From NCBI RefSeq assembly GCF_958298935.1, contig NC_084941.1:12374001-12438000 (forward strand): DNA of 64,000 bases, given 5' to 3'. The DNA comes from Phragmites australis (taxonomy: Eukaryota > Streptophyta > Magnoliopsida > Poales > Poaceae). The translations under genes were made by a program, and so were the position numbers. Each line of letters begins with the position of its first letter. The first letter of the stretch is position 1. The notes below the pieces were generated by a model. The model was not told the origin of the DNA. It worked only from the letters and a program-made list of their open reading frames with translations, and made no database searches. This document shows, piece by piece, positions 59,345 to 64,000 of this stretch.

Positions 59345-59752
59345 TGTTGCACGATTATAATCCCGAGCAGTTTCTGCATGTACTTAGCCATTTCTGCACA
59401 TAGGTCTTTAGCACATGCATGTCAGCATTAATCATCATTAACACATGCATTAGTAGCATACATGGTAGTTAGTGTCCTAGGTCAAGTTAATTAGTCTGTT
59501 TTATTGCACAACACGCGCTTACATTGGGCCGAGACATGCACATTCACGCTGCACATTATCACACATTCATGTTCATTCAAGCAAAATGTATGTATGGGCA
59601 TGAATGTAGGCCACATATGGTTATTTGTTTCCTTTAAATAAGAGATCAAGAAAATGGAAAAACAACAATCTTAGCATAACACAAAAAAATTCAGCTTGTG
59701 TTCGTGTGTGTTCTGCTCGTGTTTGAGTGTGATCGGCTCATGATTTCCAACA
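59345..59752 (+). repeat. Ty1/copia LTR (408 bp) with primer-binding site
   Basis: TGTTGCACG...TTTCCAACA, followed at once by TTTGGCATTAGAGCCA (59753-59768), a tRNA-Met primer site with a few changes. A TTTAAATA promoter-like motif lies near 59,633. An ATG follows at 59,787, but the frame closes quickly and the rest of the element is missing after about 59,870. Confidence 0.7.
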
Positions 59753-60447
59753 TTTGGCATTAGAGCCAGTGTTCTCGGATCAACCATGTCGGCCCCTACA
59801 AGCGCGTACTTAAGGACTCCTCCGTAGCGAGGCTGCCGTCACTCACCGACACCCCTTTCATGCTAACCTCACGGTACCATGATGATGGTGGCCACGAGTT
59901 GGTTGTACATTGCTGATTATGATTAATGGATAGTTACCATATCCGGGCACCTCAGAATTTTCCGTAATTCTCGGGGCATATTTTTATATCGGGGAAGAGG
60001 ATCCCTGGATGAAAGAAAACTACACGTAGATACCCAAGGCATCCCGTAACTGGAAAGGTTTATCTCCAAGAACATGAAAGAACAGTCTAGAGGACGTACA
60101 ACACCCCCATATATATACGAAGTTAGGGGACCCTGCGGAGGACAAGCAATACAAAGTCATTATAAGCCAAAACAAGCTAATAGAAGCTGAACAAGGATGT
60201 CGTCAACTAGGTTTAGATCCATCTAGACTAGTCACACTACCCTTATAATAGACTCATATCAATACAAGACAAACATGATATAGGGTTATTATCCTTAGGG
60301 AGGCCCGAACCTATCTAAAAACTCCTATGTGTTCCCTTGTGATTCGTGTACTTCAAGCATCCCCTATTTTTTTTAACAAGTTAGATCGATGGTTCTAGCG
60401 CCATCTGTGGGGATCATGAAAAAGGTGTTGAAGAATCTACACACAAG

Positions 60448-61870
60448 ATGTCGTTGACATTGCCCAATGCTTCGCCGAGAACCGGTTTTTCAGACGAAGG
60501 GTTCTACAACAACTTTACCCCTCTCCCTGGTGAGCTAGTAATCGATCGGGTGAATTTAGATGATGAACTTTCTGGCGATGAGCCCCGATCTTGCCATCTC
60601 CCAAACATCAGCAGGGGGTAAATACTTTAAATCCGCAACGGCTAAGAGGATTCTCCTTTGACAAGAGACCCTCATGCTCCCTCTAACCATATATCTGGTT
60701 ACCTAGGCATTAAGGATTGTGTGAACTCAGCGATCGACTTAACAAAGGATATCATCATCCAGAACAAGAACTCTCATCAGGCCCTAGCACAAACAGTGCT
60801 AATCGAGACAGACTAGACAATCCCCCATCGCGAGATGCATCGGACTCAGAGAGACGTAACCTCAGGAACAAAGCTTTCTGGGAGGACAATCGGGCAAATA
60901 ATCGCTGCTGGGCCTCGCTATTCAAAGATCATCTGATCAATGACTTGCTTGAGGTCATCAACGACCAGCGAAGGAGCTTGGGAGCTTCTGAAGAGGCTTT
61001 GTCTACCTCACATCGATCTAATCGGGGAACGTCCCAACATCGATCGAATTGAGACCGATCTCCGATCTCCGTGGGAAAGACTCTCAGGGACACTGGAACT
61101 AGGCAAGGCGCCATCAACAGATGCATGGCCTTCTCTCAATAACTACAGAACATAAGTTGGCTGGTAAGGTTCCGACCCAGGACAATCGAGAAATACAATG
61201 AAAGTACAAATCCCGTTGAGTTTCTCCAGATCTATACCACGTCCATTCAAGCAGCTAGTGGGGATAAGAAGGTAATGACTAATTATCATCCTACCACCCT
61301 TGAATGGGCAGCCAGAACATGGTTGACCAATTTACCGTCGGGAATAATCTACTCGTGGGAGTAGCTTTGCGATGTACTATGAGCCAACTCCCAGGGTACA
61401 TACATTCATCCTGGCATGAAAAATGATCTCTACCATTGCGAGTAGATGGGGAGTGAAACCTTACGCGAGTTGGTATGCCATTTCAGCAATATCTAGAACA
61501 ACGTCCCTAAGGTTGAAGACACACTTCTCTTCATCAAAGAGAAGACTCAGGGCATCAAGCACCCTCAACCCAGGCTCGAGCATGACAAGGCAAAGGACAA
61601 GCGCGAGAAGAAAGCCAAGTGAGATAAGGGAAAGAAAAATAATTCTGAAGAAGTTTTTGTTGATCTGCTTGACACATGTCCCGACAAGCATCCTGTTTCC
61701 TTCCAGGGCAAGAGCTCTACACCAAGCTCTAGCGAACGCAATAGTAAGCCTTGGTGAGACTTTCACCAGACCGACAACCACATCATCCATGAGTGCCACC
61801 TCTTGAATAAGATGGTCAAAGCGGAGGTCGAGAAAGTGGCCAAGGGGAAAAGGATCCAAGTTGCAACCTA
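60448..61870 (+). pseudogene. gag pseudogene of the Tat-clade element
   Basis: Starts at ATG 60448 (MSLTLPNASPRTGF). The gag core shows EKYNESTNPVEFLQIYTTSI, ARTWLTNLPSGIIYSWE and ETLRELVCHFSNI-like segments (about 61,190-61,500). A Lys/Glu-rich part and an HIIHECHLLNK region (about 61,785-61,815) follow. More than six stops interrupt it. Confidence 0.75.
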
Positions 61871-61949
61871 AAGCAGAGACTCCGATTCAGATGGCATCGA
61901 GGATGATACGGACCCAATGTTTTTCCAGCCTGACGATAGGACAATCGAC

Positions 61950-62620
61950 CAAATGTTTAGTGGTTCCGCGTCATACGAGTCCAAATAGCATTACAAGATG
62001 GTGGCCTGAGAAGTCCTAGCAACCATCCCCAAGGATCGACATGCCGTTAAGTGGTCAAACATGGAAATATCCTTTGGCTAAAAAGATTGCCCTGATAACT
62101 TTGTATGACCCAACCATTTCCCGATAGTAGTTGAGCCTATGATAAATAACTATAGGTTACCCGAGTCCTTATCAACGGAGGGAGTTCCCTGAACATCCTC
62201 TTCACTAGCACACTCGAGGGGATGTAGATTTCCTGGTCTGCTATTAAGCTAGTTACTCAAGCCTTTCATAGTATAACACACAAATCTTCGGCTATTCCAA
62301 TCAGCCAAATATCGCTACATGTTACCTTCGGAAAGCTTGACAACTTCTGGATAGAAAAAATTCTGTTCAACGTGGTTAACTTCGAGACGACATACAATGC
62401 CATCTTAGGAAGACCTACTCTCACCAAATTCATGGTAGTCACGCGTTAGGCTTATCAGTGCATGGAGATCTTGGGACCCGAGGGGGTCATCACCATCCGG
62501 GGTTGTCCTAAAGTAGGTCTCTATTGCGACAAGCAGAGTCTTGATATGGCAGTTCAACACCAACCAAGTGAGGAACCTAAGACCTTAAGGATTAAGGCCA
62601 ATAAGAAGCCTCAGTCATGA
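61950..62620 (+). pseudogene. Aspartic protease remnant of the Tat-clade element
   Basis: The NHFPIVVEPMINNYRL segment leads to LINGGSSLNILF (about 62,170-62,205), which matches the gypsy protease active site except that the catalytic Asp is Asn. The second conserved half follows: VVNFETTYNAILGRPTLTKF (about 62,370-62,430) and GPEGVITIRGC. Stops near 62,225 and 62,448 confirm loss of function. Confidence 0.75.
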
Positions 62621-63472
62621 CCGTGATCATAGCATCTCGAGACACAAACCCAGAAACCCAAAGGCTCGGCTTCACGACTAGTCTAAAGCCCATGGAACAA
62701 CGCTTACGTTACCCTGGAGGCAATAAGGGTCACTGCTTATCGGCTTAATCTAGTCTATGTCATTTAGGTTTAAGATAATAGGTCTACATAGCTCGTGGGT
62801 CGTTATGAATTTTCTATAAGTTCTAAGTTTAAGTTCTAAGTTTAAGTCCTAAGAGTACTTTCTCGTAATATTAAATATTATATTGCCTAGGAAGTTGATC
62901 GATTTTCATTTTCTGCCTTACTTATCTTTTCGCGCATCTTCATGCCCGAAAAATAGGATAAGTCACCTCTCAGGTCCTTCATCCCAACGCACTTAGGGCT
63001 GCGAAAAGCTTGTCTCAACCTAAGGGCAAAAAGATGTTTCTACTATTTGGACTGCCTACTTAGAATCCCTATTTCTGAATAGATAGATGAGGGCTTAATA
63101 AGTATTTGGTGCTAGAAACCAAAAATAACATATTGTGTACCCTCTGAAAGCATATTCTAACGAGAAGAGAAGAACTGTTGCGTTACAAACTCGGGGTTAC
63201 GAAAAGGCTGCCTATCATGTTCCACAGGTGACTAGGTGCTACGATGCCTCTCACTCAAGTGGACAGAAGGCCGGTCATAATAAGCACTCCGACCAGTGAT
63301 CAACATGTCCTGAACTAATTGAAGAAAAAATCCAACAAGAAAACCACGATATGTTGTCAAAAGAGTCCAGCACGAAGTACTCCCATCAAGTGTGAAAAAC
63401 ATTTAAGTTCCCAACTAAAACTAACAAAATCTACCAAGTATTTTTTACAAACTACAGGGTAAAAGTAAAGAA
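62621..63472. other. Non-coding internal region; pol absent
   Basis: Here RT, RNase H and integrase would be expected, but no motif or long frame is found on either strand. Confidence 0.5.
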
Positions 63473-64000
63473 CTATGACGAGTGAAAGAAGTCTATCGCA
63501 TCCACGATGGCCTTGGCCATCCCAGTCACCTCCTCAACCTTGTCGGTCGACGACTCCTCTGGCTCGTTCCCGAAACCTTCTAGGAGGACGGTTGTGTTAA
63601 GCTCCACTTGGTGGGTCTTTAGGACAGCCAGCGCATAGGCAGGTGCTAGCTCCATGTTCTACCAAGACTGACTTGACAGGTGTTCGATGACCTTCCCTCA
63701 TAACCCACCGAACACCTTGGAAAGCTTGGTAGCCCGAGTAGCAAGTCCTAGAGCATCCTCTCCGCTAGGAGCCTCTACTTGCATCCCAACCCTGGCCAGC
63801 GCCTCCTGGAAAATGTCGAGCAGCATGGTGAGTTTTTGGTGAGTGGTTGACATCTAGGACCATTCCTGGGTGATAGCTTCTCAAGCCGTGGAGAGTTCTA
63901 CAGGTTGACATGTTAAGAAGACAAAATGGATGAGCAGCCTGTTGGGATACTAGAAGCTCACCCTTCATCCGCTCCTCTAGCACAACGTCCGCCTTCTCCT
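63473..64000 (-). pseudogene. Antisense extra ORF (aORF) of the Tat-clade element, 3' part
   Basis: Ends with the FFHSS stop at 63473. The helical, acidic C-terminal part (63655-63473) and the preceding SGEDALGLATRATKLSKVFGG segment (about 63760-63700) are protein-like. They are interrupted by TGA (about 63,690) and TAG (about 63,660), a further stop near 63,855 and a frameshift near 63,890. Tat-clade elements often carry such reverse-oriented genes between pol and the 3' LTR. The function is unknown and the start lies outside the window. Confidence 0.55.

Larger units (their letters stand above)
59900..64000 (+). mobile_element. Tat-clade Ty3/gypsy element, incomplete
   Basis: LTR-like sequence with a TATATATACG promoter (about 60,109) leads to TCTAGCGCCATCTGTGGGG (60,393-60,412), the decayed TGGCGCC-type primer-site region of Tat-clade gypsy elements. 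Gag (60448-61870) and a protease-like region (61950-62620) follow. Reverse transcriptase and integrase are absent, and an antisense ORF occupies 63473-64000. The right end is beyond the window. Confidence 0.65.

Overview
The window reads as plant nuclear DNA, almost certainly a grass (Poaceae). The evidence is split genes with GT..AG introns, GC-rich exons in an AT-rich background, and grass-type transposons: Del/Tekay chromovirus, Tat-clade gypsy, Sirevirus-like copia, MULE with plant mobile domain, TTF-type hAT and Helitron. No bacterial-style operon, CRISPR array or rRNA gene is visible. The species cannot be fixed from the sequence alone.

Only two recognisable host genes are present. The first, on the + strand at 15.5-18.5 kb, is a complete nine-exon gene for a Shewanella-like protein phosphatase with a likely chloroplast transit peptide (SLP1 type, 397 aa). 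The second, on the - strand between 57.14 and 46.63 kb, is a five-exon secreted GDSL esterase/lipase. All its catalytic blocks survive and its frame is open throughout, but its first exon is split by an 8.9-kb Del/Tekay retrotransposon (48,060-56,991) whose two LTRs are almost identical. A third, unidentified host-like exon lies at 1.29-1.61 kb (-).

The rest is layered mobile DNA. 2.6-6.2 kb: LINE remnant (-) that has lost its reverse-transcriptase core. 6.2-7.8 kb: Sirevirus-like solo LTR with a perfect target-site duplication (TSD). 8.8-13.8 kb: decayed Ty3/gypsy element (-) with gag traces and two diverged LTR ends but no pol. 20.5-28.7 kb: a 3.1-kb solo LTR that itself contains a 5.1-kb solo LTR, each with a perfect 5-bp TSD. 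29.9-30.3 kb: LTR fragment. 30.4-40.8 kb: a decayed hAT element holding a nested MULE with transposase, plant-mobile-domain and small zinc-finger genes. 41.45-44.81 kb: Helitron-like element with two internal tandem duplications. 57.4-57.8 kb: long foldback just upstream of the GDSL promoter. 59.0-64.0 kb: LINE fragment cut by a copia LTR, then a Tat-clade gypsy element with gag, a protease fragment and an antisense extra ORF but no pol.

No wholly new biochemical system was found. The most informative observations are the recent inactivation of the GDSL gene by an element whose LTRs look young but whose pol is dead, the twin covarying hairpins in that element's LTR, the foldback next to the GDSL promoter, the nested solo LTRs, and the three-gene MULE. 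Boundaries marked by TSDs, splice sites or LTR pairs are firm; boundaries of decayed elements are approximate. All translations and alignments were done by eye.
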